64,000 nucleotides of DNA from Pseudomonas sp. HOU2 (GCF_040729435.1 NZ_CP160398.1:310001-374000); one strand, 5' to 3'. Positions 53,103-63,036 are shown, counted from the first letter of the stretch. Translations and numbers: made by a program. The notes: generated by a model from the sequence alone, not told the origin.

Positions 53103-54125
53103 ATGGCCCGTGGTGGCGTAAACAAAGCAGTGGTGCAGATCGCGCGCACAGCGATTCTGGCCCGGGGCGAACACCCCAGCATCGATGCAGTACGCATCGA
53201 ACTGGGCAACACCGGTTCGAAAACCACGATCCATCGCTATCTAAAAGAGCTGGATGACGGCAGCCAACCGGTCGAAACGTCCGCAGAGCCGATCAATGAT
53301 GAGCTGACCGCACTGGTCTCGCGTCTCGCCCAGCGCCTGAAAGAGCAGGCGCAAGAGCCGATCGAACAGGCTCGCGAGCAGTTCGAAGAGCAGCGCGAAA
53401 CCCTGGAGTCGGAGCTCAAACAGGTACGCCAGGCACTCGAGCAACTGGAGCAACAGCACGACATCCAAGGCGCGGCACTGGCCCGCGAGTCCGAGGCGTT
53501 GAAAGAAACCCGCTCGATGCTGCAGACCGAGCAAACCCGCAACGCCGGACTCAATCAGGCGCTGGCTGATTTCGAATTGCGCCTGCAGGACAAGGACGAG
53601 CAGATCCGCTCGCTGGAAGAAAAGCACCTGCACGCCCGCGATGCCCTTGAGCATTACCGCAACGCCAGCAAAGAGCAGCGCGAGCAGGAACAGGCCCGTC
53701 ACGAAGGCCAGCTCCAGCAGTTGCAGATGGAGCTACGCCAGGCGCAACAAAGTGCGCTGGTACGTCAGGACGAAATCACTCAGTTGCACCGCGACAACGA
53801 ACGCCTGCTCACGGAAAACCGTGGCACTCAGCGCGAGCTGAGCCTGCTGCAGGATCAGCTCAAGCACAGCAACCAGCGTCAGGATCAGTTGCTGGAGCAA
53901 GCGACTCGCGTCGACAGCGAACGCACCCTCCTCCAGGAACGCCTGCGCGTGGCCCTGCTGGAAAGTCAGACGCTGAAACAGGATGCCGACGAACAGCGGC
54001 AGCTCAATCAGTCACTGGAGAAAGAACTGACCAAGACTCAGGCCAGCCTCGAAGACAGCTTGCGTCTGGCGGCTACCGTTGCGGCAGCGCCAGACACAGC
54101 CAAAGCCAAAGCCAAGGACGCTTAA
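53103..54125 (+). CDS. KfrA-like DNA-binding protein with long coiled coil
   Basis: 340 residues. The N-terminal KfrA domain (about 5-55) is [20 protein letters not shown] plus a helix-turn-helix [14 protein letters not shown]. From residue 75 to 320 the sequence is almost all E, Q, L, R and A with heptad spacing, an alpha-helical coiled coil, and it ends in an AKAKAKDA tail. KfrA proteins of plasmids autoregulate and help partition; chromosomal copies are little studied. ATG 53103 has a TAGGAG site. Its stop overlaps the gor stop by 4 bp. Confidence 0.88.
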   Translation: MARGGVNKAVVQIARTAILARGEHPSIDAVRIELGNTGSKTTIHRYLKELDDGSQPVETSAEPINDELTALVSRLAQRLKEQAQEPIEQAREQFEEQRETLESELKQVRQALEQLEQQHDIQGAALARESEALKETRSMLQTEQTRNAGLNQALADFELRLQDKDEQIRSLEEKHLHARDALEHYRNASKEQREQEQARHEGQLQQLQMELRQAQQSALVRQDEITQLHRDNERLLTENRGTQRELSLLQDQLKHSNQRQDQLLEQATRVDSERTLLQERLRVALLESQTLKQDADEQRQLNQSLEKELTKTQASLEDSLRLAATVAAAPDTAKAKAKDA

Positions 54126-55480
54126 GCGCCGACCGGCGTTCGCATGGTGACGAATTCCTCGGCGGCCGTCGGGTGCACCCCGATCGTGTCGTCGAAGTCA
54201 CGCTTGGTCGCACCAGCCTTCAGTGCAATTGCCAGACCCTGGACGATCTCCCCCGCGTCCGGGCCGACCATGTGGCAACCGAGGACTTTGTCGGTCTTGC
54301 CGTCGACCACCAGTTTCATCAGGGTTTTCTCCTGACATTCGGTCAGCGTCAGCTTCATCGGGCGGAAGCGACTCTCGTAAATCACCACCTCATGGCCCGC
54401 GTCCCGCGCCTCTTCTTCTGTCAGGCCGACAGTGCCGATGTTCGGCAGACTGAACACGGCGGTCGGGATCATCTTGTAATCCACCGGACGGTATTGCTCA
54501 GGCTTGAACAAGCGCCGCGCCACCGCCATGCCTTCGGCCAGTGCCACCGGCGTCAATTGCACCCGCCCGATCACATCGCCCAGCGCCAGAATCGACGGCT
54601 CGCTGGTCTGGTATTGCTCGTCGACCTTGATGAAACCTTTGTCAGTGAGCTGCACATCGGTGTTTTCCAGCCCCAGGTTGTCCAGCATCGGACGCCGGCC
54701 CGTGGCGTAGAACACGCAGTCGGCTTCCAGCACGCGGCCATCCTTGAGGGTCGCCTTGAGGCTGCCGTCTGGCTGTTTGTCGATGCGCGCGATGTCGGCG
54801 TTGAATTGCAGATCCATGCCGCGCTTGGTCAGTTCTTCCTGCAGATGCTTGCGCACCGAGCCATCGAAACCGCGCAGGAACAGATCACCGCGATACAGCA
54901 GCGTGGTGTTCGCGCCGAGGCCGTGGAAAATCCCGGCGAACTCGACCGCGATGTAACCACCACCGACTACCAGCACCCGCTTCGGCAGCTCTTTGAGGAA
55001 GAACGCCTGATTGGAACTGATCGCGTGTTCGTGCCCCGGAATTTCCGGGATCTGCGGCCAGCCACCGGTGGCAATCAGAATGTTTTTCGCGGTGAAGCGC
55101 TCACCGTTGACCTCGACCTCGTGCGGGCCGACGATCTTCGCGTGGGCTTCGTGCAGGGTCACGCCGCTGTTGACCAGCAGGTTGCGATAAATGCCGTTGA
55201 GGCGATTGATCTCGCGATCCTTGTTGGCGATCAGGGTCGCCCAGTCGAAATTCGCCTCACCCAGACTCCAGCCAAATCCGGACGACTGTTCGAAGTCTTC
55301 GGCAAAATGCGCGCCGTACACCAGCAGTTTCTTCGGCACGCAGCCGACGTTGACGCAGGTGCCGCCCAGATAACGGCTCTCGGCCACCGCCACTTTCGCA
55401 CCGAAACCGGCGGCGAAGCGCGCCGCACGTACACCGCCGGAACCGGCACCAATCACATAAAGGTCAAAATCGTAGGCCAT
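54122..55480 (-). CDS. gor: Glutathione-disulfide reductase
   Basis: 452-residue NADPH flavoprotein that keeps glutathione reduced. FAD site [15 protein letters not shown]; redox disulfide C42-VNVG-C47 in [19 protein letters not shown] site [15 protein letters not shown]; and the C-terminal catalytic HPTAAEE. ATG 55480 follows a CCGAGGAGATAGCA ribosome site. It is a single gene between the KfrA-like gene and a divergent TonB receptor. Confidence 0.96.
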   Translation of the reverse strand: MAYDFDLYVIGAGSGGVRAARFAAGFGAKVAVAESRYLGGTCVNVGCVPKKLLVYGAHFAEDFEQSSGFGWSLGEANFDWATLIANKDREINRLNGIYRNLLVNSGVTLHEAHAKIVGPHEVEVNGERFTAKNILIATGGWPQIPEIPGHEHAISSNQAFFLKELPKRVLVVGGGYIAVEFAGIFHGLGANTTLLYRGDLFLRGFDGSVRKHLQEELTKRGMDLQFNADIARIDKQPDGSLKATLKDGRVLEADCVFYATGRRPMLDNLGLENTDVQLTDKGFIKVDEQYQTSEPSILALGDVIGRVQLTPVALAEGMAVARRLFKPEQYRPVDYKMIPTAVFSLPNIGTVGLTEEEARDAGHEVVIYESRFRPMKLTLTECQEKTLMKLVVDGKTDKVLGCHMVGPDAGEIVQGLAIALKAGATKRDFDDTIGVHPTAAEEFVTMRTPVGA

Positions 55481-55579
55481 TGCTATCTCCTCGGCAGGCC
55501 AACAGCATACCCGCCGCCGTCCATTGGGCAAGCGCTGTGCGCAGCTTTTCGCGCGGACCGGTGATCTCGGGAAACATCT

Positions 55580-55602
55580 CCAAATAATAATATTTCTCGT
55601 TT
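55580..55602. promoter_or_regulatory. Candidate Fur-type AT-rich site upstream of the TonB receptor
   Basis: CAAATAATAATATTTCTCGT in the gor/receptor divergent region, 76-98 bp before the receptor start. It partly matches the GATAATGATAATCATTATC Fur consensus. Iron control is expected for a siderophore receptor, but the match is only moderate. Confidence 0.35.
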
Positions 55603-55677
55603 GTTACTAAATCGCCGGGCTGCACCTCGTCTCTGAACCAACGGATTTTTTCCCTCGAAGACAAGGAGTCGGCTGCG

Positions 55678-57924
55678 ATGTTCGCGCCCATTACCCGTTC
55701 CATGACCCTGACTGTCGGCTTGTTCAGCATGGCGTTGAGTCCCGATCTGCTGGCTGAAACCGACCCTGAAACGGCGCCACAGTCCGCCCTCCAGGCGCTG
55801 GAACTGGACGCCACCAGCGTCAGCGCTGAAGGCCTCGGCCTCAACACCGAAAACACCGAGTCCTACACCACTGGCGCGATGAGCACCGCGACGCGGCTGA
55901 ACCTGTCGATCAAGGAAACCCCGCAATCGGTGTCCGTGGTCACGCGCCAGCAGATGGATGATTTCAAGCTCGGTACATTGTCCGAAGCCATGCGCCAGAC
56001 CACCGGCATCGTCGTGCAGCACAACGACTCGGATCGGGTCAGCTATTCGGCGCGCGGTTACCCGATCAACAATTTCCAGATCGACGGAATGCTCAACACC
56101 TTCGGGCGCATGAAGTCAGACTCTGACACCATCATCTACGACCGCATCGAAGTAGTACGCGGCGCCACCGGCCTGACCACCGGCGCTGGTGATCCTTCAG
56201 CGACGATCAACATGGTGCGCAAGCGCCCGACTGCCCAGTGGCAGGCACTGGCCGGAGTCAGCGGCGGCAGTTACGACAATTACTACAGCTATGTCGATGT
56301 CGGCGGGCCGCTGGCCTTCGATGGTCGGCTGCGCGGGCGCACCGTGCTGGCCTATCGCGACAGCCAGTCGTTCCGTGACAAATACGCGCTGCAGCGCGAG
56401 GTCGGCTACGGCATTCTCGAAGCTGATCTGACCGACTCCACGGTGCTTGCCGTCGGTTACGACTATCAGGACAAGCAGGTTCAGGGCACCTCCTGGGGCA
56501 CCGTGCCGTACTGGAACGCCGACGGCAGCAAGGCTGGCCTCGGCCGGTCGACCAACATGGCGACGTCCTGGAGTTCCTGGCCGCTGAAGGACAAGACCGC
56601 GTTCGTCACCCTTGACCAGCAACTGGGTGATGGCTGGAAGTTGAAAGCTGCCTACACCCACCGCGAAAGTGATACCGATGGCAAGGTCTATTACGGCGGC
56701 TCCGGTTTCCCCGAGGCCGACCGCAGCGGCATGACTGCCTACATGGGGCACATGCTCGGCACGCAGAAAATGAGCGTGTACGACTTCAACCTGTCAGGGC
56801 CGTACCAGCTGTTCGGCCGCGAACACGAGATGATGTTCGGCTACGGCGAGGCGGAAAACCGCTCGACTTCGCCCTACGCCTTCAACAGCCCCCAAGCCGC
56901 CGACTACGGCAAGATCCGCGACTGGAAATACATGGGTGACATCGGCAAATTCGCCGACACCGTTACCGGCCTGCCGGGCGCGCGAGGCATCACTCGGCAA
57001 AAGGCCGGTTACCTCGCGACCCGCCTGAGCCTGACCGATGAGCTGCATGCCGTCATCGGCAGCCGCTATGGCAGCTGGGACGAATCCAGCACCGATTACT
57101 ACTATGATGCGCAGCAAAAACTGACCAGCACCGATGCCACCCATCAACGCCAGAATGATATCTGGACGCCCTACGCCGGCCTGCTCTACGACCTGACGCC
57201 GGAGTACACGGCTTACGTCAGCTACACCGACATTTTCAAGCCGCAGAGTAAGCGCGACAGCAACCGCAATTACCTCGATCCGGTGATTGGCAGCAACTAC
57301 GAAGTCGGGCTCAAAGGCAGCCTGCTCGACGAACGCCTGAACCTGGCGACGGCAGTGTTCTGGAGCAAACAGGACAACGTCGCCGAGCGTGACAACTCGG
57401 TACCCCCGGACCCGGTGAGCGGCGAGGAGTTTTTCAAGTCCGGTGGCAAGGGCAGCAAGGTCAATGGCTTTGAGGCCGAAGTGTCCGGCGAAATTCTCGA
57501 CGGCTGGAACATGACCGCCGGCTACACTTATACCCACTCCGTCGACGGCGAAAAACAGCGCAGCAACACCGCTCAACCACTGAACATGCTGCGGCTGTCC
57601 ACGGCCTATCGCTTGCCGGGCAACTGGCACGCATTGACCGTCGGGGGCGCGGTGAACTGGCAGAGCGACGTCTATGGCGCAGCCAACCGCCCGGTCGGGC
57701 GCGGCGCCAACGGCCGGATCATCACCGAGCGGTCGCGGATCAATCAGGAGGCCTACACCGTGGTCAAGCTGATGTCGCGCTATGAGTTCGACAAGCATCT
57801 GTCGGCGTCGCTGAACGTCGACAACCTGTTCGACAAGAAGTATTACGACAACGTCGGCTTCTACAATGGCGTGTACTGGGGCGACCCGCGGACGGTAACC
57901 CTGAGCCTGGACTGGAAACTCTGA
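55678..57924 (+). CDS. TonB-dependent siderophore receptor (FhuE-like)
   Basis: 748-residue outer-membrane receptor. The signal peptide ends near SPDLLA (about residue 25). The plug (about 70-220) has SIKETPQSVSVVTRQQMDDF, the RGYPINNFQIDG motif and EVVRGATGLTTGAGDPSATINMVRKRPT. A 22-strand barrel ends in VTLSLDWKL. No N-terminal STN signalling extension is present. Features are close to the FhuE/FpvA group that takes up hydroxamate siderophores. It stands alone, without biosynthesis genes, so it may serve foreign siderophores. Confidence 0.9.
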   Translation: MFAPITRSMTLTVGLFSMALSPDLLAETDPETAPQSALQALELDATSVSAEGLGLNTENTESYTTGAMSTATRLNLSIKETPQSVSVVTRQQMDDFKLGTLSEAMRQTTGIVVQHNDSDRVSYSARGYPINNFQIDGMLNTFGRMKSDSDTIIYDRIEVVRGATGLTTGAGDPSATINMVRKRPTAQWQALAGVSGGSYDNYYSYVDVGGPLAFDGRLRGRTVLAYRDSQSFRDKYALQREVGYGILEADLTDSTVLAVGYDYQDKQVQGTSWGTVPYWNADGSKAGLGRSTNMATSWSSWPLKDKTAFVTLDQQLGDGWKLKAAYTHRESDTDGKVYYGGSGFPEADRSGMTAYMGHMLGTQKMSVYDFNLSGPYQLFGREHEMMFGYGEAENRSTSPYAFNSPQAADYGKIRDWKYMGDIGKFADTVTGLPGARGITRQKAGYLATRLSLTDELHAVIGSRYGSWDESSTDYYYDAQQKLTSTDATHQRQNDIWTPYAGLLYDLTPEYTAYVSYTDIFKPQSKRDSNRNYLDPVIGSNYEVGLKGSLLDERLNLATAVFWSKQDNVAERDNSVPPDPVSGEEFFKSGGKGSKVNGFEAEVSGEILDGWNMTAGYTYTHSVDGEKQRSNTAQPLNMLRLSTAYRLPGNWHALTVGGAVNWQSDVYGAANRPVGRGANGRIITERSRINQEAYTVVKLMSRYEFDKHLSASLNVDNLFDKKYYDNVGFYNGVYWGDPRTVTLSLDWKL

Positions 57925-57945
57925 TCAATCCACGCAAACAAAACC

Positions 57946-58037
57946 CCTGTGGTGAGGGGATTCAACCCCGATGGGTCGCGAAGCGGCCCCACTCTCTCGG
58001 TGACGCGCAACGCGTCACCAAATCCCCTCGCCACCGC
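57946..58037. repeat. REP doublet, family C variant, with internal perfect hairpin
   Basis: CCTGTGGTGAGGGGATTCAA and the inverted AATCCCCTCGCCACCG end. Between them sits GGTGACGCG-CAA-CGCGTCACC (57999-58019), a perfect 9-bp stem that other copies in this window do not have. Confidence 0.75.
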
Positions 58038-58129
58038 TGTTAACCCCGAGTTAATTCCCCGCCGGGACACTGTGCCCCGAGATCTGCTTCATGGACGAAC
58101 GGCTCCCACGTTTTTCAGTAGGAGGCACC

Positions 58130-58339
58130 ATGAAAACCACCACCGCCATTCTTGCCGGGCTACTCGCCCTCGGTTCCGCCAGCGCCTTTGCCGAGGGCGG
58201 CGCCGAACGCATGCGGCATTACTACGACAACTTCCCGGTCCACCACGCGCCAAGCGAACAGCCGACCGATGCAAAAACCCCGGAACTGAAGGTTCCGGAC
58301 GATCAGACCGCACAAGTCACCGAGTCTTATCGCGACTGA
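58130..58339 (+). CDS. Small exported protein of unknown function (69 aa)
   Basis: 69 residues. A clear signal peptide (MKTTTAILAGLLALGSASAFA) leaves a mature peptide of about 48 residues, EGGAERMRHYYDNFPVHHAP...TESYRD, hydrophilic and without cysteine. A near-ideal TAGGAGG ribosome site precedes ATG 58130, which decides the start over the upstream ATG 58091. It has its own terminator. I do not recognise the family; small periplasmic proteins of this size occur widely in Pseudomonas. Confidence 0.75.
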   Translation: MKTTTAILAGLLALGSASAFAEGGAERMRHYYDNFPVHHAPSEQPTDAKTPELKVPDDQTAQVTESYRD

Positions 58340-58397
58340 TTCACCGAGCAACCGATGGACCTCCGATGGCTCCGCTCTGGCCTCGGAGACGACAGTT

Positions 58398-58425
58398 GGG
58401 CGCCCTGTTTGGGGCGCCTTTTTTT
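58398..58425. terminator. Intrinsic terminator
   Basis: GGCGCCC-TGTTT-GGGCGCC followed by TTTTTTT, after the 69-residue protein gene and against the end of the convergent GNAT gene. Confidence 0.85.
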
Positions 58426-58921
58426 ATGCCTGCAGATCCTTGATCCAGAACAGCATGCGGCCATGTTCCGGGTCGAACATGCCGGGGGCGAAGCCAAATT
58501 TGCGGTAGGAATTCTGTGCCACCTCGTTGCCTTCGAGCACTTCCAGGGTGATCTTGCAGCATCCGCGCTGACGGGAAATCTCCTCGACCTTACGCAGCAT
58601 TTTCTGGCTCAGGCCGAGACCGCGAAATTTGCTCACGACCGCCACGTCATGCACATTGACCAGCGGCTTGCAGGCGAACGTCGAGAACCCTTCGAAGCAG
58701 TTCACCAGCCCTGCGGGCTCACCGCCGACAAACGCCAACACGCTAAAGGCGTGCGGCCTGCGCGCCAGTTCTCCAGGCAGGCGACGCAGCAGTTCAGGGG
58801 CAAGTGAATGGCCGCCGCCCATGGGGTCTTCTGCGTAATGATTGAGCACGATGCCGATGGCTTCGGCGTGCAGTGGATTGGTGTAACTGGCTTGCAGCAC
58901 AAGCATTTCTGCGGAATCCAT
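58424..58921 (-). CDS. GNAT-family N-acetyltransferase
   Basis: 165 residues. The acetyl-CoA site motif A is VHDVAVVSKFRGLGLSQKML (R/Q-x-x-G-x-G), followed by motif B in NEVAQNSYRKFGFAPG. The start is ATG 58921 (MDSAEML) with GGGGA upstream; ATG 58927 is an alternative. Substrate unknown. Its end overlaps the terminator of the preceding gene by two bases. Confidence 0.87.
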   Translation of the reverse strand: MDSAEMLVLQASYTNPLHAEAIGIVLNHYAEDPMGGGHSLAPELLRRLPGELARRPHAFSVLAFVGGEPAGLVNCFEGFSTFACKPLVNVHDVAVVSKFRGLGLSQKMLRKVEEISRQRGCCKITLEVLEGNEVAQNSYRKFGFAPGMFDPEHGRMLFWIKDLQA

Positions 58922-59029
58922 TTCCATCCCCGATCATGGCCCCGGCGGGCAAGGTGCGCACCTGAAAGGCTGCTCGACCTTAACGCGAGGATGTTGCGGG
59001 CCACAACCGGATCTTTTGATTTCCAGGCT

Positions 59030-59611
59030 TCAGCGCCCCCAGATCAGCTCTTCCGTCCACCCCAGCTCGGCAAAATCCTGAGCCCGCAACCCGCTCTCAC
59101 CGGCGCAAAAAAACTCATCCAGCTGCGGCGGTTTGACCGAGGTCGCGCTGAGCATCGCATGCACCTGCCCACGATGATGAATCTGATGCTCGAACAGGTG
59201 CGAAAGCATGCGCAAGCGACTGTCATGCTGTGGCGTTTCACGGGCGATGGTGACGATCCGCCCCAGATCGGCATCGCGCAATTGCTCGCAATAGGCGATC
59301 AGCCGGCGGTCCACGTGCGCCTGTTCCTCGCGCAATGCTGCGGCCTCGGTAAATGGCTCGTCGTGGGTGAAAAACACGTAGCAGTCGGGATGCGGTTCGT
59401 CACCGCGCAACTCACGCTCCAGTGCATCGACGTAGAACCAGTCGCAGGTCAGGATGTGATTGAGCGTCAGGCTGATGCTCGGAAAGAAGCTCGTTCGCGG
59501 CGCTGCCAGCGCTTTAGGGTCGAGCTGTCGCCAGGCCTTGCCCAAGCGATGATTGGCCCACGCGTTCTGGTAAGCCATGGTCAGTAAATGATGCGACAGC
59601 GGTTGGCTCAT
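59030..59611 (-). CDS. DinB-like metal-binding protein
   Basis: 193-residue four-helix-bundle protein of the DinB/YfiT superfamily. The three metal-binding histidines appear as LNHILTCDWF near residue 51 and HLFEHQIHHRGQVHAM in the second half. Many relatives are thiol-dependent transferases or of unknown function. It lies 17 bp after zapE on the same strand, so the two may be co-transcribed. Confidence 0.85.
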   Translation of the reverse strand: MSQPLSHHLLTMAYQNAWANHRLGKAWRQLDPKALAAPRTSFFPSISLTLNHILTCDWFYVDALERELRGDEPHPDCYVFFTHDEPFTEAAALREEQAHVDRRLIAYCEQLRDADLGRIVTIARETPQHDSRLRMLSHLFEHQIHHRGQVHAMLSATSVKPPQLDEFFCAGESGLRAQDFAELGWTEELIWGR

Positions 59612-59628
59612 GCTCGCGCCCTCTGCGC

Positions 59629-60747
59629 TCAGGATTCGGCAAAACGCTGCAGCTGCATCTCCTGCAAACGGCTGAGGGTGCGCCGGAACGGGAATTCCAG
59701 ATAACCCTCGGTGTACAGCGCCTCCATCGGCACCTGAGCCTCAATGTATAGCGGGACTTTACGGTCGTAACACTCGTCGACCAAGGCAATGAAGCGGCGT
59801 ACCCCGTCGTCATGTACCGACAATTGCGGCAACTCACGGTCGCCGGCCACCACCTGCGCCGAGCCATCCTCGGTGCCGCGAGCGATGCGCCCTTCGCGTT
59901 TCTGCGCACTGAGGTTCGGCACCTCGCTCAACAGAATAGACCGATAGCCGTCGCACAATGCGATGAAGTCCATCGCGGCGAACGGTTGCTCGCAGAGATC
60001 GGCGTAGCGGCACCATAAAACCGTAGCGCTGGCCTGCACCACATTCAACACGCGATGGCCGACAGTCACCGGTTCTGCGCTGGCGGGTTGCCCGGCGTTG
60101 AGTGCCTGGAAAACCTTGTCCAGCGCACTGCCCTGCCCTGGTTCAGCAACAAAATAACGCTGCTCGACCGCGCCCGGATGCAGGCGATGATCCTCGGCGC
60201 CGTTCACCGCGACAACCTGCATGTGCGCCTTGATCGCGGCAATCGCCGGGACAAAGCGATCACGGTTGAAGCCGTCGGCGTACAGCTCATCCGGCGGCAG
60301 GTTGGAGGTGCAGACGATCACCACGCCTTCGTCGAACATCACCTGAAACAGACGCCCGAGGATGATCGCATCGCCAATGTCATTGACGAACAGTTCGTCG
60401 AAGCACAGTACCCGCACCTCGGCTGCCAGCTCTTTGGCCAGCGCGCGCAGCGGATCAGCGATGCCGGTCAGCTGGAACGAGCGCTGGTGCACCCAGCCCA
60501 TGAAATGATGAAAGTGCTGACGCCGGGCCGGCACTCGCAGGCTCTGATAGAACTGATCCATCAACCAGGTCTTGCCACGCCCGACCGGCCCCCACAAGTA
60601 CACGCCGATGACCGAACGGGCACCGGTATGCAAGGCTTCATGGCATTTTTGCAAGGCCCAGACCGCGTGCTCCTGGGCTTCATCCTGGATGAAACCCTTG
60701 TGCTCGATCGCGTGTTGCCAGGCGCTTAACGGAGAGTCGAAAGTCAT
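59629..60747 (-). CDS. zapE: Cell division protein ZapE (AFG1-like ATPase)
   Basis: 372-residue P-loop ATPase that associates with the Z-ring. Walker A is GPVGRGKTWLMDQF (about residues 52-65). Walker B is LCFDELFVNDIGDAIILGRL. The AFG1 signature VCTSNLPPDELYADGFNRDRF is present. ATG 60747. It leads a probable two-gene unit with the DinB-like gene. Confidence 0.92.
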   Translation of the reverse strand: MTFDSPLSAWQHAIEHKGFIQDEAQEHAVWALQKCHEALHTGARSVIGVYLWGPVGRGKTWLMDQFYQSLRVPARRQHFHHFMGWVHQRSFQLTGIADPLRALAKELAAEVRVLCFDELFVNDIGDAIILGRLFQVMFDEGVVIVCTSNLPPDELYADGFNRDRFVPAIAAIKAHMQVVAVNGAEDHRLHPGAVEQRYFVAEPGQGSALDKVFQALNAGQPASAEPVTVGHRVLNVVQASATVLWCRYADLCEQPFAAMDFIALCDGYRSILLSEVPNLSAQKREGRIARGTEDGSAQVVAGDRELPQLSVHDDGVRRFIALVDECYDRKVPLYIEAQVPMEALYTEGYLEFPFRRTLSRLQEMQLQRFAES

Positions 60748-60764
60748 GCGCGGCAGTATATATC

Positions 60765-60852
60765 CCTGTAGGAGCTGTCGAGTGCAACGAGGCTGCGATC
60801 TTTTGATTTTGTTTTAAAGATCAAAAGATCGCAGCCTTCGGCAGCTCCTACA
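60765..60852. repeat. REP doublet, family B
   Basis: CCTGTAGGAGCTGTCGAGTG, a diverged copy, and the inverted CTTCGGCAGCTCCTACA, between zapE and speB. Confidence 0.85.
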
Positions 60853-60869
60853 CAGGGGATTGTGGGGTG

Positions 60870-61829
60870 TCAGAGGTCGACTTTGTGCCGGGCGGCGTAG
60901 AGGCAGAGCATTTCCATCGCCAGGGTTGCCGCCGCCAGTGAGGTGACTTCTGCATGGTCATAGGCCGGCGCCACTTCCACCACGTCCATGCCCACCAGAT
61001 TGATCCCGCGCAAGCCGCCGAGGATTTCCAGCGCCTGCACTGTGCTCAACCCGCCACACACCGGAGTGCCGGTGCCCGGTGCAAAGGCCGGATCCAGGCA
61101 ATCGATATCAAACGTCAGGTACACCGGGTGGTCGCCGACCCGCGCGCGAATCGCTTCGACAATCGCCTCGCAGCCGCGCCGATGCACCTGACGCGCATCA
61201 AGCACTTCAAAGCCCTGATGATCGTCATTGGTGGTGCGCAAACCGATCTGCACCGAGCGCGCCGGATCCACCAGCCCTTCTCTGGCCGCATGCCAGAACA
61301 TGGTGCCGTGATCGACGCGCTTGCCGTCCTCGTCCGGCCAGGTGTCGCTGTGCGCATCGAAGTGGATGAGCGACAGCGCGCCATGCTTACGTGCATGGGC
61401 CTTGAGCAACGGATAAGTAATGAAGTGATCGCCACCAAAGGTCAGCATCGCACTGCCGGCATCAAGAATGCGCTCGGCGTGGGCCTCGATGCTTTCCGGG
61501 ATGGTGTGCGGCGAGCCGTAATCGAAATCGCAGTCGCCGTAATCGATCACCGCCAGATGATCGAACGGATCGAACGTCCACGGCCAGTGCCGTTCCCAGG
61601 CGATCCCGGTGGAAGCGGCGCGAATCCCCCGAGGCCCGAAACGCGCGCCCGGGCGGTTGCTGGTGGCGGTGTCGAACGGCACGCCGCTGACCGCCACGTC
61701 GACGCCGCGCAAATCACGGCTGTAGCGCCGGCGCATGAAACTGGTGATCCCGGCGTAGGTGCTTTCGGCAGAGGTGCCGTACAGGCTGTCGCGGGTCATG
61801 GCTTGGTCGTTGAGCATCGGCACGTCCAT
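60870..61829 (-). CDS. speB: Agmatinase
   Basis: 319-residue ureohydrolase that splits agmatine to putrescine and urea. The binuclear manganese ligands are in FGGDHFITYPLL, IHFDAHSDTWPD and LTFDIDCLDPAFAPGTGTP. The whole sequence tracks E. coli SpeB from memory, including WERHWPWTFDPFD and VGMDVVEVAPAYD. Guanidinobutyrase is a less likely alternative. It lies 16 bp downstream of a polyamine-binding protein gene, forming a likely uptake-and-use operon. Confidence 0.88.
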   Translation of the reverse strand: MDVPMLNDQAMTRDSLYGTSAESTYAGITSFMRRRYSRDLRGVDVAVSGVPFDTATSNRPGARFGPRGIRAASTGIAWERHWPWTFDPFDHLAVIDYGDCDFDYGSPHTIPESIEAHAERILDAGSAMLTFGGDHFITYPLLKAHARKHGALSLIHFDAHSDTWPDEDGKRVDHGTMFWHAAREGLVDPARSVQIGLRTTNDDHQGFEVLDARQVHRRGCEAIVEAIRARVGDHPVYLTFDIDCLDPAFAPGTGTPVCGGLSTVQALEILGGLRGINLVGMDVVEVAPAYDHAEVTSLAAATLAMEMLCLYAARHKVDL

Positions 61830-61845
61830 CGGTGTGCTCCTTTTA

Positions 61846-62937
61846 TTATTGATGGCTACGGAAAGTGGTCCACAGACGCGTGCGCTGACGCATGTCCTTG
61901 AGGCTCATGCTGCGGTCGGCGTACAAGCGCTCGCGCATTTCGGCGGGCGGGTAAATGTCCGGGTCGTTGCGCACGGCCTCATCCACCAGCGGCGTCGCGG
62001 CCGTGTTGGCGGTGGCGAAAAACAGCGTGTTGGTCAGTTCGGCCACGGATTCGGGGCGCAGCATGAATTCGATGAACGCCCGCGCCGCTTGCGGGTTCGG
62101 CGCATCCTTGGGAATCGCCAGGTTGTCCTGCCAGATCAACGTGCCTTCGCGAGGGATCCGGTACGCGACCTCATAGGGTTTGTTGGCCTTGTGCGCCTGA
62201 TCGGCAGCCATGCTCACATCGCCGTTGTAGGTCAGCGCCAGGCACACACTGCCATTGGCCAGATCGTTGATCTGCCGCCCGGTGGCGACATACAGCACCG
62301 ACGGCTGGAGCTTCTGCAACAAGGCTTCGGCGGCGGCCAGATCATTTTTGTCGGTGCTGTAGGGATCTTTACCGAGGTAGTGCAGCGCCAGACCGATGAC
62401 TTCCTGGGGCGAGTCGAGCACGGCAATCCCGCAGTCCTTGAGCTTGCTGGCGTACTCGGGCTTGAACAGCAGATCAAGGCTGTTCAGCGGCACATCCGGC
62501 AAGCGCTTTTTCACCGCCTCGACATTCAGGCCCAACCCGAGTGTGCCCCAGGTATAAGGCACGGCGTAGCGATTGCCCGGATCGACGGCCGCCAGTTTTT
62601 CCAGCAGATCAGGATCGAGGTTGGCGTAGCCCTTGAGCCCTTCGTGGGGAATTTCCTTCAAGGCGCCGGCGGCCAGACCTCGGGCCAGAACGCTGGAGGA
62701 CGGCACCACCACGTCATAACCGCTGCCACCGGTCAGCAGCTTGGTTTCCAAAACCTCGGAAGTGTCGAAGGTGTCGTAGCGCACATGAATGCCCGTCTCC
62801 TGCTCGAAACGCTGCAGCGTCTGCGCCGGCACGTAATCGGCCCAGCTGTAGAGATTGAGGGTTCTGTCCTCGGCCTGGGCATTGAGGGCCACGGACAATA
62901 ACAGCGCGGGAAAACACAGCTTGAACACGGGAGCCAT
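61846..62937 (-). CDS. Polyamine ABC-transporter substrate-binding protein (PotF/SpuD-like)
   Basis: 363-residue periplasmic protein with a signal peptide (MAPVFKLCFPALLLSVALNAQA). The mature start RTLNLYSWADYVPAQTLQRF is the family hallmark, with VPSSSVLARGL and YTWGTLGLGLNV later. It should bind putrescine, spermidine or agmatine. No permease or ATPase gene is adjacent, so it works with a transporter encoded elsewhere. The next gene in the operon is speB. A LysR gene is divergent. Confidence 0.9.
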   Translation of the reverse strand: MAPVFKLCFPALLLSVALNAQAEDRTLNLYSWADYVPAQTLQRFEQETGIHVRYDTFDTSEVLETKLLTGGSGYDVVVPSSSVLARGLAAGALKEIPHEGLKGYANLDPDLLEKLAAVDPGNRYAVPYTWGTLGLGLNVEAVKKRLPDVPLNSLDLLFKPEYASKLKDCGIAVLDSPQEVIGLALHYLGKDPYSTDKNDLAAAEALLQKLQPSVLYVATGRQINDLANGSVCLALTYNGDVSMAADQAHKANKPYEVAYRIPREGTLIWQDNLAIPKDAPNPQAARAFIEFMLRPESVAELTNTLFFATANTAATPLVDEAVRNDPDIYPPAEMRERLYADRSMSLKDMRQRTRLWTTFRSHQ

Positions 62938-63002
62938 GACGAACACCTGACCGGAGGAAGTGGCGGCAGGATGCGCCGTCGGATACATTGCAGAAATATC
63001 AA

Positions 63003-63012
63003 GTTAATTAAC
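63003..63012. promoter_or_regulatory. GTTAATTAAC palindrome in the LysR/polyamine operon gap
   Basis: A perfect 10-bp palindrome centred 29 bp before the LysR start and 70 bp before the binding-protein start. LysR regulators often bind such a divergent region. Assignment rests on position only. Confidence 0.4.
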
Positions 63013-63036
63013 CTGACTTTACCCGGGAGTAATGTG

